The notes: generated by a model not told the origin, from the letters alone. 64,000 nucleotides of DNA from Mesorhizobium mediterraneum (GCF_002284565.1 NZ_NPKI01000032.1:124390-188389); one strand, 5' to 3'; numbered from the stretch's first letter, positions 34,970 to 43,890 are shown. Program-made: numbers and translations.

Positions 34970-35431
34970 ATGTCGCCTTACATCCGGCTCGCCGAACTGG
35001 GCCTGACGCTGCCCGAGCCGCCGAAGCCGATCGCCAATTTCGTCACCCACGCCGAGAGCGGACGGCTGATCTTCCTCTCCGGCCAGGGGCCATTGCGCGC
35101 CGATGGCACGCTTTGCACCGGCAAGGTGGGCGAGGACGTCACGGTGGAGGAGGCTTATGGACATGCCCGTCTCACCGGCCTGAACCTGCTCGCTGTCATG
35201 CATGCCGCAGCGGGCGACCTCGGCCGCATCGTGCGCGTCGTCAAGCTGCTGGGTTTCGTCAACGCGATCCCGACCTTCAGCGACCATCCGAAGGTGGTCA
35301 ACGGCTGCTCCGATCTTTTCGCCGAAGTCTTCGATAGTATCGGCGGGCACGCCCGCTCGGCGATCGGTGTTGGCTCTTTGCCGGGAAACATCACGGTCGA
35401 AATCGAGGCGGTCGTCGAGACCGCCGCCTGA
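34970..35431 (+). CDS. RidA family protein
   Basis: This 153-residue protein is of the RidA/YjgF/UK114 family. It contains FLSGQGPLRADGTLCTGKVG near residue 34 and the late GHARSAIGVGSLPGNITVEIE. RidA proteins hydrolyse reactive enamine/imine intermediates such as 2-aminoacrylate, which come from PLP-dependent ammonia-lyase reactions. The usual late Arg is visible in HARSAIGV. It follows AAGGAG, sits in the ABC cluster and is directly upstream of a PLP enzyme, so it probably clears that enzyme's product. Confidence 0.92.
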   Translation: MSPYIRLAELGLTLPEPPKPIANFVTHAESGRLIFLSGQGPLRADGTLCTGKVGEDVTVEEAYGHARLTGLNLLAVMHAAAGDLGRIVRVVKLLGFVNAIPTFSDHPKVVNGCSDLFAEVFDSIGGHARSAIGVGSLPGNITVEIEAVVETAA

Positions 35432-35455
35432 CGTCTACCAACGGGACCTCTAGAG

Positions 35456-36661
35456 ATGAAAACCTATTCCGAAAACGGCTCCAACACGACAATTCGTCAA
35501 CGACTCGGCCTTCGCCCGATCATCAACGTTTCCGGCACGATGACGGCGCTCGGTGCCTCGATCATCGTCCCGGAAGCGATCGCCGCGATGTCGGAAATCG
35601 CGTCGCAGTGGGTGGAGATGGACGATCTGCAACGCGCCGCAAGCACGATCGTCGCGCGCCTCACAGGGGGCGAGGCCGGCTTCGTCACGGCTTGCTGCGC
35701 CAGCGGCATCACCATGGCGATTGCCGGCACGATGACCGGCACCAACCTTCTGGCGATCGAGCGGCTGCCGGACGATACCGAGGGCCTCAAGTCGGAGGTC
35801 ATCGTCCAGCTCGGCCACATCGTCAATTACGGCGCGCCGATCGACCAGTCGATCCGGCTTGCCGGGGCCAAGGCCGTACCGGCCGGCACGGTCAGCGTGA
35901 CGCAGGATTATCATGTGCGCGAGGCGATCCGCGACCGCACCGCGGCCGGCCTCTATGTCGTTGCGCATCACACAGTGCAATACGGCATGCTCTCGCTCGA
36001 GGAATTCTGCGAGATCTGCCACGCCAAGGGCGTCCCGGTGATCGTCGACGCCGCCTCGGAATACGACCTGCGCGGCTTTTTCGCACGCGGCGCCGACATC
36101 GTCGTCTATAGCGGGCACAAATTCCTCTCGGGACCGACTAGCGGCATCGTGACGGGGCGCAAGGATCTGGTGCGTGCTGCCTATCTCCAGAATCGCGGCG
36201 TTGCGCGGGCGATGAAGGTCGGCAAGGAAAGCATCGCCGGCACCATGGCCGCGCTGGAGGCCTGGGAGCGTCGCGATCACGCCGGCATCCGCAAGCGGGA
36301 GGATGCGGCCTTGCATCTGTGGGAGGAGGCATTGCAGGGCCTGCCCGGCATCGCCGCGCATATTATTCCCGATCCGACCGACAATCCGCTCGACCGCCTG
36401 CAGGTGTTTGTTACGCCTGAGAGCAGGTTCAGCGCCGCCGGCCTTGCCTCGGCGCTGGCGGCAGGCTCGCCTCCTATTATCGTGCGCAACCACGAGGTCG
36501 AGCGCGGTCACTTCTTCCTCGACCCGTGCAATCTCCATCCCGGCGAGGCGGAGATCGTCGCCGAACGCCTGCAGGCTGTGCTGAACGCAACCGACCGCCC
36601 GGCGGATGCGATGAAGCCGGCTCGCAAGGACACCGCCGGCGCGTTGCGCTGGCCGGATTAG
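35456..36661 (+). CDS. SelA-like PLP-dependent enzyme (aminotransferase class V fold)
   Basis: This 401-residue protein is of the SelA-like PLP group, which includes D-glucosaminate-6-phosphate ammonia-lyase and related beta-eliminating enzymes. The PLP-binding lysine is in SGHKFLSGPTSG at residue 222, preceded by VIVDAASEYDLRGFF. The N-terminal RLGLRPIINVSGTMTALGAS is typical of this group. It starts 24 bases after ridA in the same unit. The substrate is not known; import by the upstream transporter and a reactive imine product are inferred. A selenium role is unlikely, as no selB or tRNA gene is here. Confidence 0.85.
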   Translation: MKTYSENGSNTTIRQRLGLRPIINVSGTMTALGASIIVPEAIAAMSEIASQWVEMDDLQRAASTIVARLTGGEAGFVTACCASGITMAIAGTMTGTNLLAIERLPDDTEGLKSEVIVQLGHIVNYGAPIDQSIRLAGAKAVPAGTVSVTQDYHVREAIRDRTAAGLYVVAHHTVQYGMLSLEEFCEICHAKGVPVIVDAASEYDLRGFFARGADIVVYSGHKFLSGPTSGIVTGRKDLVRAAYLQNRGVARAMKVGKESIAGTMAALEAWERRDHAGIRKREDAALHLWEEALQGLPGIAAHIIPDPTDNPLDRLQVFVTPESRFSAAGLASALAAGSPPIIVRNHEVERGHFFLDPCNLHPGEAEIVAERLQAVLNATDRPADAMKPARKDTAGALRWPD

Positions 36662-36763
36662 GTGACGATGGCGCCATGCGCCCGAATGGGCGTAGAGGCA
36701 TCGCATCCTTGCCGTCGATCCCGAATTCCGCTAATGCGCGCCTTTGCCGCCGGGAGCAGAAGC

Positions 36764-37261
36764 TTGGACGATCAACGCGCCGACGTCGCCATCATCATGG
36801 GCAGCCAGTCCGACTGGGCGACGATGCGCCACGCCGCCGAAACGCTGGAGGCGCTGGGCATCCCGCACAAGCGGCTGATCGTCTCGGCCCATCGCACCCC
36901 CGACCGGCTCTATGACTTCGCCAAGGGCGCCAAGGCGGCCGGTCTTCGGGTGATCATCGCCGGCGCCGGCGGTGCGGCGCACCTGCCCGGCATGACGGCG
37001 GCAATGACGCCGCTCCCCGTTTTTGGCGTACCGGTGGAATCGAAGGCGCTTTCCGGACAGGACTCGCTGCTCTCCATCGTGCAGATGCCGGCCGGCATTC
37101 CGGTCGGCACGCTGGCCATCGGCAAGGCGGGCGCCACCAATGCCGCCCTTCTGGCCGCTGCCGTGCTGGCGCTGACCGACGAAAAGCTCGCTGCCCGGCT
37201 CGACGCCTGGCGCGCCGCCCAGACCGCCAAGGTCGCCGCCGAGCCGACGGACACGCCATGA
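36764..37261 (+). CDS. purE: N5-carboxyaminoimidazole ribonucleotide mutase
   Basis: This 165-residue protein is PurE, which rearranges N5-CAIR to CAIR in purine synthesis. It shows VAIIMGSQSDWATM near the N terminus, the conserved SAHRTPDRLYDFAKGA, GAGGAAHLPGMTA, and VESKALSGQDSLLSIVQMP. The TTG at 36764 begins the normal family length and follows CGGGAG; the ATG at 36734 or the frame opening at 36662 would give an unusual extension. The stop overlaps the purK start by 4 bases. It lies 102 bases after the PLP gene. Confidence 0.93.
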   Translation: MDDQRADVAIIMGSQSDWATMRHAAETLEALGIPHKRLIVSAHRTPDRLYDFAKGAKAAGLRVIIAGAGGAAHLPGMTAAMTPLPVFGVPVESKALSGQDSLLSIVQMPAGIPVGTLAIGKAGATNAALLAAAVLALTDEKLAARLDAWRAAQTAKVAAEPTDTP

Positions 37262-38334
37262 GCCTGCCCGCGGGATCGACCATCGGCATCATCGGCGGCG
37301 GCCAGCTCGGCCGCATGCTGGCCATGGCATCGGCCCGCCTCGGCTACCGCACGGTCGTGCTGGAACCGCAGCCGGATTGCCCGGCGGCACAGGTCGCAAA
37401 CCGGCAGATCACCGCTGCCTACGACGATACGGCAGCGCTCGCCGAACTGGCTGCAGTCAGCGCCGTCGTCACCTACGAGTTCGAGAACGTTCCGGTCATG
37501 GCCGCCAGCGCGCTTGCCGTCACGGTCCCGGTCTATCCGCCGGCGCGCGCACTGGAAGTGGCGCAGGACCGGGTGGCAGAGAAGAAATTCCTCAACGGCA
37601 TCGGCATTCCCACCGCGGATTTCTGTCCCGTCGACAATGACGACGAATTGACGGCGGCCCTGAAAAAGTTCGACGGCAGCGGCATATTGAAGACGCGGCG
37701 CATGGGCTATGACGGCAAGGGCCAGCGTGTCTTCCGCAACATGGAAACGGGCGGCTTTGCCGGCACCTGCGAGGCGATGGGCAACGTGCCGTTGATCCTC
37801 GAATCCTTCGTCGCCTTCGAACGCGAGATTTCGGTGATCGCGGCGCGCGGCATAGACGGTTCGCTCGCAGCCTACGACCCGGCAGAAAACGTCCACCGCG
37901 ACGGCATCCTGCACAGCTCGACCTTGCCAGCCAGGATAGGCTCCGAAACCGCCGCTGCGGCGCAGGCAGCAGCAGCAGAGATACTTGCCGCACTCGACTA
38001 TGTCGGCGTCATCGGCATCGAGTTCTTTGTCCTTGCCGACGGCGCGCTGCTGGCCAATGAGATCGCGCCGCGTGTTCACAATTCCGGCCACTGGACGGAA
38101 GCCGCCTGCATCGTCTCGCAGTTTGAGCAGCATATTCGTGCTGTCGCCGGCCTGCCCTTGGGAAATCCCGGCCGCCATTTTGACTGCGTCATGGAAAACC
38201 TGATCGGCGACGACATCCTGCGCGTCCCAGCGCTGCTCGCCGAGCCTGACCTGATGCTGCATCTCTATGGCAAGGCCGAGGCGCGTCCCGGCCGCAAAAT
38301 GGGCCATTTTACGCGAATGAGCCGTCGCCGCTGA
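37258..38334 (+). CDS. purK: 5-(carboxyamino)imidazole ribonucleotide synthase
   Basis: This 358-residue ATP-grasp enzyme makes N5-CAIR from AIR, bicarbonate and ATP, feeding PurE. It shows the N-terminal IGIIGGGQLGRMLA, the ATP-grasp segments with LKTRRMGYDGKGQ near residue 143 and EFFVLADGALLANEIAPRVHNSGHWT near residue 256. The start overlaps the purE stop (ATGA), a sign of translational coupling. It is complete. Confidence 0.96.
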   Translation: MSLPAGSTIGIIGGGQLGRMLAMASARLGYRTVVLEPQPDCPAAQVANRQITAAYDDTAALAELAAVSAVVTYEFENVPVMAASALAVTVPVYPPARALEVAQDRVAEKKFLNGIGIPTADFCPVDNDDELTAALKKFDGSGILKTRRMGYDGKGQRVFRNMETGGFAGTCEAMGNVPLILESFVAFEREISVIAARGIDGSLAAYDPAENVHRDGILHSSTLPARIGSETAAAAQAAAAEILAALDYVGVIGIEFFVLADGALLANEIAPRVHNSGHWTEAACIVSQFEQHIRAVAGLPLGNPGRHFDCVMENLIGDDILRVPALLAEPDLMLHLYGKAEARPGRKMGHFTRMSRRR

Positions 38335-38523
38335 GGCTATTGGACGGCGCCGCTCTAACGCCGTCGATAGAGCAGAAACTCAAAATCCGCCGCACCATGA
38401 AGCATGCTGCGGTTGACACGGGCAAGGCTCCTCGTTTATGAGCCACGCACAAGTTGAGAGGCGCGCTTTCCGAGCGCGCCTTAATAATTCGGCCCAAGCG
38501 GGCCCAGACCGACGGGCAAGACC

Positions 38524-38649
38524 ATGAAGATCAAGAATTCGCTCAAGGCGCTCAAGGCGCGTCACCGCGACAACCAGCTGGTTCGCCGCAAGGGCCGCGT
38601 GTACATCATCAACAAGACCGCTCCGCGCTACAAGGCGCGCCAGGGCTGA
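38524..38649 (+). CDS. rpmJ: 50S ribosomal protein L36 (cysteine-free type)
   Basis: This 41-residue gene encodes bL36, with the start MKIKNSLKALKARHRDNQLV and the end NKTAPRYKARQG. The zinc-binding cysteines of the longer-known L36 form are absent, as is usual for alphaproteobacteria. The gene stands alone, away from the ribosomal operons, and a 10-bp hairpin follows 9 bases after the stop. The ribosome site is weak (GACGGGCAAG). Confidence 0.95.
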   Translation: MKIKNSLKALKARHRDNQLVRRKGRVYIINKTAPRYKARQG

Positions 38650-38657
38650 GTCTTTTC

Positions 38658-38679
38658 GCGTGGAGGCCTGCCTCCACGC
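38658..38679 (+). terminator. Terminator-like hairpin after rpmJ
   Basis: GCGTGGAGGC and GCCTCCACGC form a perfect 10-bp stem around CT. It lacks a strong T-tract, so it is likely but not proven to terminate. Confidence 0.65.
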
Positions 38680-38763
38680 TTGCATGATGTAATTGCTGGC
38701 CTCCCGGCCCTCTCACGCTAAATTCAGTTTGACGATCTGCCGTCCGGGGTTAGATTCTCGGCC

Positions 38764-39348
38764 ATGCGGATTCGTTTTGCATTCTTCGCGGCGCTTTTTC
38801 TTTTCGGCTCCGCCGTACCTCCGGCTCAAGCGGAGGACACGGTCGCCCCTCCGATTGCCACGACCAGGGAGGCAAGGCTCGACCAGCTGTTTGTCGACCT
38901 GAAGCGCGAGCGCAACGAAAAAGCCGCAGAGCGCATCGCCGCGCGCATCTCGAACGAGTGGGTGCAATCCGGCAGCGCCTCGATCGACCTGATGATGCAA
39001 TGGTCGCAAAAGGCGGTCGAAGAGAAAAAGTTCGACGTGGCGCTCGACTTCCTCGACCAGGTGGTGACCTTGCAACCGGCCTATGCGGAAGGCTGGAACC
39101 GGCGCGCCACCGTACATTTCATGATGAATAATTTTGGGAAATCGATGGCGGACATCGACCGCACGCTGCAGCTCGAGCCGCGCCATTTCGGCGCGCTGTC
39201 CGGCCTGGCACAGATCATGGCCGTAACCGGCCACAAGGAATCGGCGCTGGAAGCCTGGCAGCGCGTGCTCAGCATCTATCCGATGCTGCGCAGCGCCCAG
39301 GATCAGGTCGGCACGCTTTCGGAAGAACTTGCCGGCGAAGGGATTTGA
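38764..39348 (+). CDS. TPR-repeat exported protein
   Basis: This 194-residue protein has a signal peptide at about residues 1-22 (FAALFLFGSAVPPAQA), so it is probably periplasmic. Two tetratricopeptide-like repeats follow: LDFLDQVVTLQPAYAEGWNR near residue 97 and the next copy with MADIDRTLQLEPRHFGALSG. TPRs mediate protein-protein contacts; the partner is unknown. No operon partner is apparent. Confidence 0.85.
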   Translation: MRIRFAFFAALFLFGSAVPPAQAEDTVAPPIATTREARLDQLFVDLKRERNEKAAERIAARISNEWVQSGSASIDLMMQWSQKAVEEKKFDVALDFLDQVVTLQPAYAEGWNRRATVHFMMNNFGKSMADIDRTLQLEPRHFGALSGLAQIMAVTGHKESALEAWQRVLSIYPMLRSAQDQVGTLSEELAGEGI

Positions 39349-39478
39349 TGCCGGTGGACCAGTGCGCCTGGCTGCGACGCTCCACGGCAATTTCAACATT
39401 GCTGCCGTTCTTGCAGTGCTGCTTGTCGGTGAGCGCGAGGTGTGGTTTCCTGTCTAGGGTTGGAGCGGTTCGGCAATC

Positions 39479-39682
39479 ATGATCGCAGCTTACATCGACG
39501 AATTCATAATGTTTTGCGCCGGTCTATGGATGTCGGGCGTCGGCTACGGGTTCTTTCAGCTGCCGAACCAACCCCAAACCGGACAACAGACTTGGCTGGC
39601 ACGCCTTCCCAGCCATTTCAAATGGATGGGACCGCTCTTGCTGATAATCGCGATCGTGCTCGCCGTCGCCTCACCTTCTTGA
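39479..39682 (+). CDS. Small membrane protein, unknown
   Basis: This 67-residue protein has one hydrophobic N-terminal stretch (about residues 9-26) and one C-terminal segment (MGPLLLIIAIVLAVA). They are joined by a polar middle rich in Gln and Pro, so it is probably a two-span membrane protein. A GGAG lies 12 bases upstream, a rather long spacing. I do not recognise the family. It is convergent with pyk; a palindromic repeat lies between them. Confidence 0.55.
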   Translation: MIAAYIDEFIMFCAGLWMSGVGYGFFQLPNQPQTGQQTWLARLPSHFKWMGPLLLIIAIVLAVASPS

Positions 39683-39753
39683 TCGGCAATAAGTCGCTAC
39701 GCTCCCAGTCCCATCGAGGCGAGGCTTCAGCTTGGTGAATTCGGCGTGAGCGG

Positions 39754-39846
39754 CCTAAAGCCGTCGCGTTTGAATGGATTCTTGCGACGCGCTTTAAGTC
39801 TTTGTTTTTACCCAAATCGCTGCGCATCTTTGGGTGATTTGCTCTA
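39754..39846. repeat. Composite palindromic repeat, variant copy
   Basis: CTAAAGCCGTCGCGTT (from 39755) pairs imperfectly with GCGACGCGCTTTAAG (39784-39798), as in the second hairpin of the 9662 repeat. A second hairpin of CCCAAAT and its partner follows to 39840. It lies between the small membrane protein gene and pyk. Confidence 0.6.
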
Positions 39847-41280
39847 GCGCCTGATCTGGGCGTCTGAACCGACATAGGCGATGCGCAGCATGTTGGTGGA
39901 GCCCGGCGTCCTCAGCGGCACGCCGGCCGTGATGATGACCCGGTCGCCCGGCTTGCCGAACCCTTCGTCCAAAGCGATGCGGCAAGCGCGGTCGACCATG
40001 TCGTCGAGGTCGATGGCATCGGGCGAGACGACACAATGCGTGCCCCACAAAAGCGACAGCCGCCGCGCCGTGTTGACAATCGGCGACAGCGCGACGATCG
40101 GCACCTGCGGCCGCTCGCGCGCGGCGCGCAGGCCGGTCGTGCCCGACGCCGTATAGCTGATGATCGCCGACAGTTTCAGCGTCTCGGCGATTTCGCGGGC
40201 GGCGAGCGAGATGGCGTCGGCGCCGGTCGCTTCAGGCTCCGAGCGCTGTGCATTGATGATGCCGGCATAGGTCGGGTCGGTTTCGACCTTGCTGGCGATG
40301 CGGTTCATCATCGCCACCGCCTCGACCGGGTAGGAGCCGGCCGCGGATTCGGCCGAAAGCATGATGGCGTCGGCGCCTTCGAACACGGCGATCGAGACGT
40401 CCGACACTTCGGCGCGGGTCGGCACTGGCGCGGTGATCATCGATTCCAGCATCTGCGTGGCGATCACCACCGGCTTGCCGGCGCGGCGCGCGGCGCGGGT
40501 GATCTGCTTCTGGATGCCGGGCACGGCTTCGAGCGGCATTTCAACGCCGAGATCGCCGCGAGCAACCATCAGTGCGTCCGAAAGTTCGATGATCTCGGCC
40601 AGCCGGGCGACGGCTTGCGGCTTTTCGATCTTGGCCATGATGAGTGCCCGGCCGCGCGCGATCTTGCGCGCTTCCGCCAGATCCTCCGGACGCTGCACGA
40701 ACGACAGCGCCACCCAGTCGACGCCGGTGGCCAGCACCGCATCCAGGTCCCTGCGGTCCTTTTCGGTCAGCGCGCCGACCGGTAGGTCGGTGTCGGGCAG
40801 GCTGACGCCCTTCTTGTCGGAGATGGTGGTGCCGGCGACGACGGTGCAGACGATCGCCTTGCCGTCGCTTCTCACCGCCTTCAGCTCGAGCTTGCCGTCA
40901 TCGATCAAAAGGCGGTGACCGGCCTCGACCGATCTCAGGATTTCGGGGTGGGGCAGATAGACCCTGGTCGAATTGCCGGGCTCGGGATTGTCGTCGAGCG
41001 TGAACGTCTGGCCGAGTGTCAGCGCCTCCTTGCCGTTGGCGAATTTGCCGACCCGCAGCTTGGGCCCCTGCAGGTCGGCGAGAATGCCGATCGGCCGGCC
41101 GACCGCTTTCTCGACGTTGCGGATGCGACCGACAAGTGTGCGCATCAATTCATGATCGGTGTGGCTCATATTGATGCGAAACACGTCGGCGCCGGCTTCG
41201 AAGAGCTTCTTCAGCATGTCCTCGGAGGAGGAGGCCGGACCGATGGTGGCGAGTATCTTGACCTTGCGGCTGCGTCTCAT
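39844..41280 (-). CDS. pyk: Pyruvate kinase
   Basis: This 478-residue protein is pyruvate kinase, which makes ATP and pyruvate from phosphoenolpyruvate at the end of glycolysis. ILATIGPASS opens it and FRINMSHTDH follows. The catalytic signature LIMAKIEKPQAV is near residue 215, with VARGDLGVEMPLEAVPGIQK near residue 240. The C-terminal domain is complete. The upstream DUF1036 gene ends across its ATG (four-base overlap), so the two are translationally coupled. Confidence 0.96.
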   Translation of the reverse strand: MRRSRKVKILATIGPASSSEDMLKKLFEAGADVFRINMSHTDHELMRTLVGRIRNVEKAVGRPIGILADLQGPKLRVGKFANGKEALTLGQTFTLDDNPEPGNSTRVYLPHPEILRSVEAGHRLLIDDGKLELKAVRSDGKAIVCTVVAGTTISDKKGVSLPDTDLPVGALTEKDRRDLDAVLATGVDWVALSFVQRPEDLAEARKIARGRALIMAKIEKPQAVARLAEIIELSDALMVARGDLGVEMPLEAVPGIQKQITRAARRAGKPVVIATQMLESMITAPVPTRAEVSDVSIAVFEGADAIMLSAESAAGSYPVEAVAMMNRIASKVETDPTYAGIINAQRSEPEATGADAISLAAREIAETLKLSAIISYTASGTTGLRAARERPQVPIVALSPIVNTARRLSLLWGTHCVVSPDAIDLDDMVDRACRIALDEGFGKPGDRVIITAGVPLRTPGSTNMLRIAYVGSDAQIRR

Positions 41281-41765
41281 TGACTGTTTGTTCCCGGGGC
41301 GGCTGGAGCGCCCCCCGTTGCGGGGTCATCGGTCAGCTGGACCATCCAGCTTGCCTGCTCGCCCGTGTCATATTCCTGGAATCCGGCGCGCTGGAAGCCC
41401 CGAGCGACGCAATCGGCAACGCCGGCGATCTTGAACTCTTTTTCAGCCACGCACATGTTGATCGGGCCATCCCAGCGCCCGCCACGCTCGGCGTCTTCTG
41501 CATAAAGATAGTAAAACCTTGATGACAGCGGCCCTTCGATCAACGTCTTGCAGCTCGATCCCTCGATATGCCACCAGCCCTCGGTGATCCAGCCGGCCTT
41601 GGCGCGATAGCCGATGCCGACGCCGACCAGATTCTGCGTGGCGTTGCAGACACGGAAATCGGCGCGCGCGGGCGAGGCAGCAACCATCGCGGCGAGGCCC
41701 ACGGCAAGGGTCAGGAGCGGCATGGCGAAGCCGTAGCGCACGCGCGACTTGCCGGCGGAACCCAT
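41277..41765 (-). CDS. DUF1036 exported protein
   Basis: This 162-residue protein has a signal-like N-terminal segment (MPLLTLAVGLAAMVAASPA) and then the DUF1036 core. FRVCNATQNLVGVGIGYRAK and EGWWHIEGSSCKTLIEG appear, with the family cysteines and tryptophans. DUF1036 is an alphaproteobacterial family of unknown function. The ATG at 41765 follows GAAGGG; an ATG at 41795 would make an unusually long signal region. Its stop overlaps the pyk start. Confidence 0.83.
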   Translation of the reverse strand: MGSAGKSRVRYGFAMPLLTLAVGLAAMVAASPARADFRVCNATQNLVGVGIGYRAKAGWITEGWWHIEGSSCKTLIEGPLSSRFYYLYAEDAERGGRWDGPINMCVAEKEFKIAGVADCVARGFQRAGFQEYDTGEQASWMVQLTDDPATGGAPAAPGTNSQ

Positions 41766-42010
41766 CCTGAAACCCTTCAAGAACCACATTTGCATCTCTC
41801 AACGCCCCTTTTCGGAAAAGTCCGGGCGCATGTCAACGCGCCCTTTTGCTCAATTCCAATCGATTTAGAAAGGCTCCGGCGCATGGTCTGTCACCTTCCG
41901 CCAGATTTCCGTAGAAACCGTGGCCAAACGACGGCATTGCGCACGCGTCCTCTTCGTGGAATGACGATACCACCCTCCCCGGAAGCCAGCGAACAGACCA
42001 TTTCCCGCCA

Positions 42011-42808
42011 ATGACCCGATCCACAGTTTTCGCGCCTTTCGACATCGTCGAAGGCGACCGTAAGAGAGGCATCGTGCTCCTGGCCGATCACGCTCGTCGC
42101 GACCTGCCGGAGGACTATGGCAGCCTCGGCCTGCCGGCGGCGGAATTCGACCGCCATATCGCCTACGACATCGGTGTCGAGACAGTGACGCGCGAGCTGG
42201 CCGTTTTGCTCGGCGTGCCGGCGGTGCTCGCCAACTTTTCGCGGCTTCTGATCGACCCCAATCGCGGCGAGGACGATCCTACGCTGATCCGCCAACTCTA
42301 TGACGGCACCGTCATTTCGGGAAATTATCCGCTCGCCCCGGAAGAACGTGAAAGGCGGATCGATCGCTTCTACCGGCCCTATCACGATGCGGTCGGCGCA
42401 ATGATCGCCTCGGTGGCCCAGGCTTCCGCGAGTGCGCCCTTCATCTTTTCGGTACATTCCTTCACCCAGTTCATGCAGGGCTTCGTGCGCCCCTGGCATG
42501 TCGGTATCTTGTGGGATCGCGACGACCGAGTGGCGCGACCGCTGATCGATATGCTGGCCGCCGACAAAGACCTCGTCGTCGGCGATAACGAGCCTTATGA
42601 CGGCGCGCTACGTGGCGACACCATGTTCAGGCATGCCATCGTCAACGGCTTTGCTCATGCGCTGATCGAAATCCGCCAGGATCTGATCGCCGATCGGAAG
42701 AATGCAGGCGCCTGGGCCGAACGGCTGGCGCCGATCGTTGACGCGATAAACAGCCGTCCCGATATACATCAGGTCAAACGATTCGGCTCGCGCACCGGGC
42801 CGCTGTAA
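42011..42808 (+). CDS. N-formylglutamate amidohydrolase family protein
   Basis: This 265-residue protein belongs to the N-formylglutamate deformylase (HutG-like, FGase) family. It has VLLADHARRDLP near residue 20 and SRLLIDPNRGEDDPTLI near residue 80, both containing conserved residues. The His ligand region lies in FSVHSFT near residue 145. No other hut gene is adjacent, so histidine degradation is not supported; the actual substrate may be different. A DUF1244 gene follows after 26 bases. Confidence 0.88.
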   Translation: MTRSTVFAPFDIVEGDRKRGIVLLADHARRDLPEDYGSLGLPAAEFDRHIAYDIGVETVTRELAVLLGVPAVLANFSRLLIDPNRGEDDPTLIRQLYDGTVISGNYPLAPEERERRIDRFYRPYHDAVGAMIASVAQASASAPFIFSVHSFTQFMQGFVRPWHVGILWDRDDRVARPLIDMLAADKDLVVGDNEPYDGALRGDTMFRHAIVNGFAHALIEIRQDLIADRKNAGAWAERLAPIVDAINSRPDIHQVKRFGSRTGPL

Positions 42809-42834
42809 GGAGAGCCCGAGGAGGCCAAGAACAC

Positions 42835-43143
42835 ATGACCGAACTCAGCGACGAGCAAAAACGCGATTTCGAAGCCGCCGCCTTCCGCCGGCTGGTTGCG
42901 CATCTGCGCGAACGCACGGACGTGCAGAACATCGACCTGATGAACCTCGCTGGCTTCTGCCGCAACTGCCTCTCCAACTGGTATCGCGACGCCGCCGAGG
43001 CCGAGGGCGTCGATCTCAGCAAGGACCAGTCGCGCGAGATCATCTACGGCATGCCCTATGCCGAATGGCAGACGCTCAACCAGCTTGACGCCTCCGATGC
43101 CAAGAAGGCGGAGTTCGAGGCAAGACGCCCCAGAGATCATTAG
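42835..43143 (+). CDS. DUF1244 family protein
   Basis: This 102-residue protein is of the DUF1244 family, small helical proteins widespread in alphaproteobacteria. Conserved parts are AAFRRLVAHLRERTDVQNID, the cysteine pair in CRNCLSNWY near residue 43, and the EIIYGMPYAEWQ stretch. The function is unknown. It is probably co-transcribed with the amidohydrolase gene. Confidence 0.9.
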   Translation: MTELSDEQKRDFEAAAFRRLVAHLRERTDVQNIDLMNLAGFCRNCLSNWYRDAAEAEGVDLSKDQSREIIYGMPYAEWQTLNQLDASDAKKAEFEARRPRDH

Positions 43144-43219
43144 GATCGCTGAACGACCGAGTTCGGCCCGAGCCGGTCAGCGCAAAGCGAGAGGAACGCT
43201 GCGAAGGGAGGAGAGCATC

Positions 43220-43890
43220 ATGTCAACAGTCAAGGACGTCTTGCGCGAGCTCGCCGCGCTCGAAGATCCGAAGATGCGCGAGGCCAATGAACGCCGTGGC
43301 GACGATCACGGTGTGAACCTCACCCATCTTCGCGCTCTCGCCAAGCGATTGAAGACCCAGCATGACCTCGCACTTCAGCTCTGGGCTACAGGCGATACCG
43401 CCGCGCGCCTTGTCGCGACCCTGGTGTGCAGGCCGAAGGCCTTCTCTGCGGCCGAGCTCGACACGATGATAAGCGACATCCGCTCTCCCAAGCTGCTCGA
43501 TTGGTTCATCGTGAACGTGGTGAAGCCCGGTCGCCACGCCGAAGAACTTCGTCTGGGCTGGAAGGACGGCGACGACCTTGTCGGTCGCGCAGGCTGGAGC
43601 CTGACGACCGAAAGGGTCGTCAGGAACGCCGAGGGCCTCGATCTCGATGCCCTGTCGACCAGATTGAGAAGGAGCTGAGGAAGGCGCCTGCTCAGAAACA
43701 ATGGGCAATGAACCACTGCCTCGCCGAGATCGGCATTCACCACCCGAAACTTCGAACGCGAGCAATCGGGATTGGCGAACGGCTCGCTGTCTTCATCGAC
43801 TATCCTGCATCACCCGGCTGCACGCCACCTTACGCACCGATGTGGATCGCCGAGATGGTTCGCCGACGCGAGGGAACGAGAGGTCCATGA
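43220..43890 (+). pseudogene. AlkD-like DNA alkylation repair gene, frameshifted
   Basis: The first 152 codons (MSTVKDVLRELAALEDPKM onward) are an AlkD-like HEAT-repeat protein, with LAKRLKTQHDLALQLWATGD and LLDWFIVNVVKP. The frame ends at 43678. The remaining family sequence (DQIEKELRKAP, MNHCLAEIGIHHPKLRTRAI, then YPASPGCTPP) continues in the next frame up to 43890. One base is missing near 43654-43655, where the expected codon after CTG for a leucine or valine before DQIE is incomplete. Intact members remove alkylated bases. It is likely inactive unless the sequence is in error. Confidence 0.85.

Noticed and set aside
36910..38307. A 465-residue frame antisense to purE and purK.
   Set aside because: purE and purK are complete with coupling overlap; the antisense frame has no motif.
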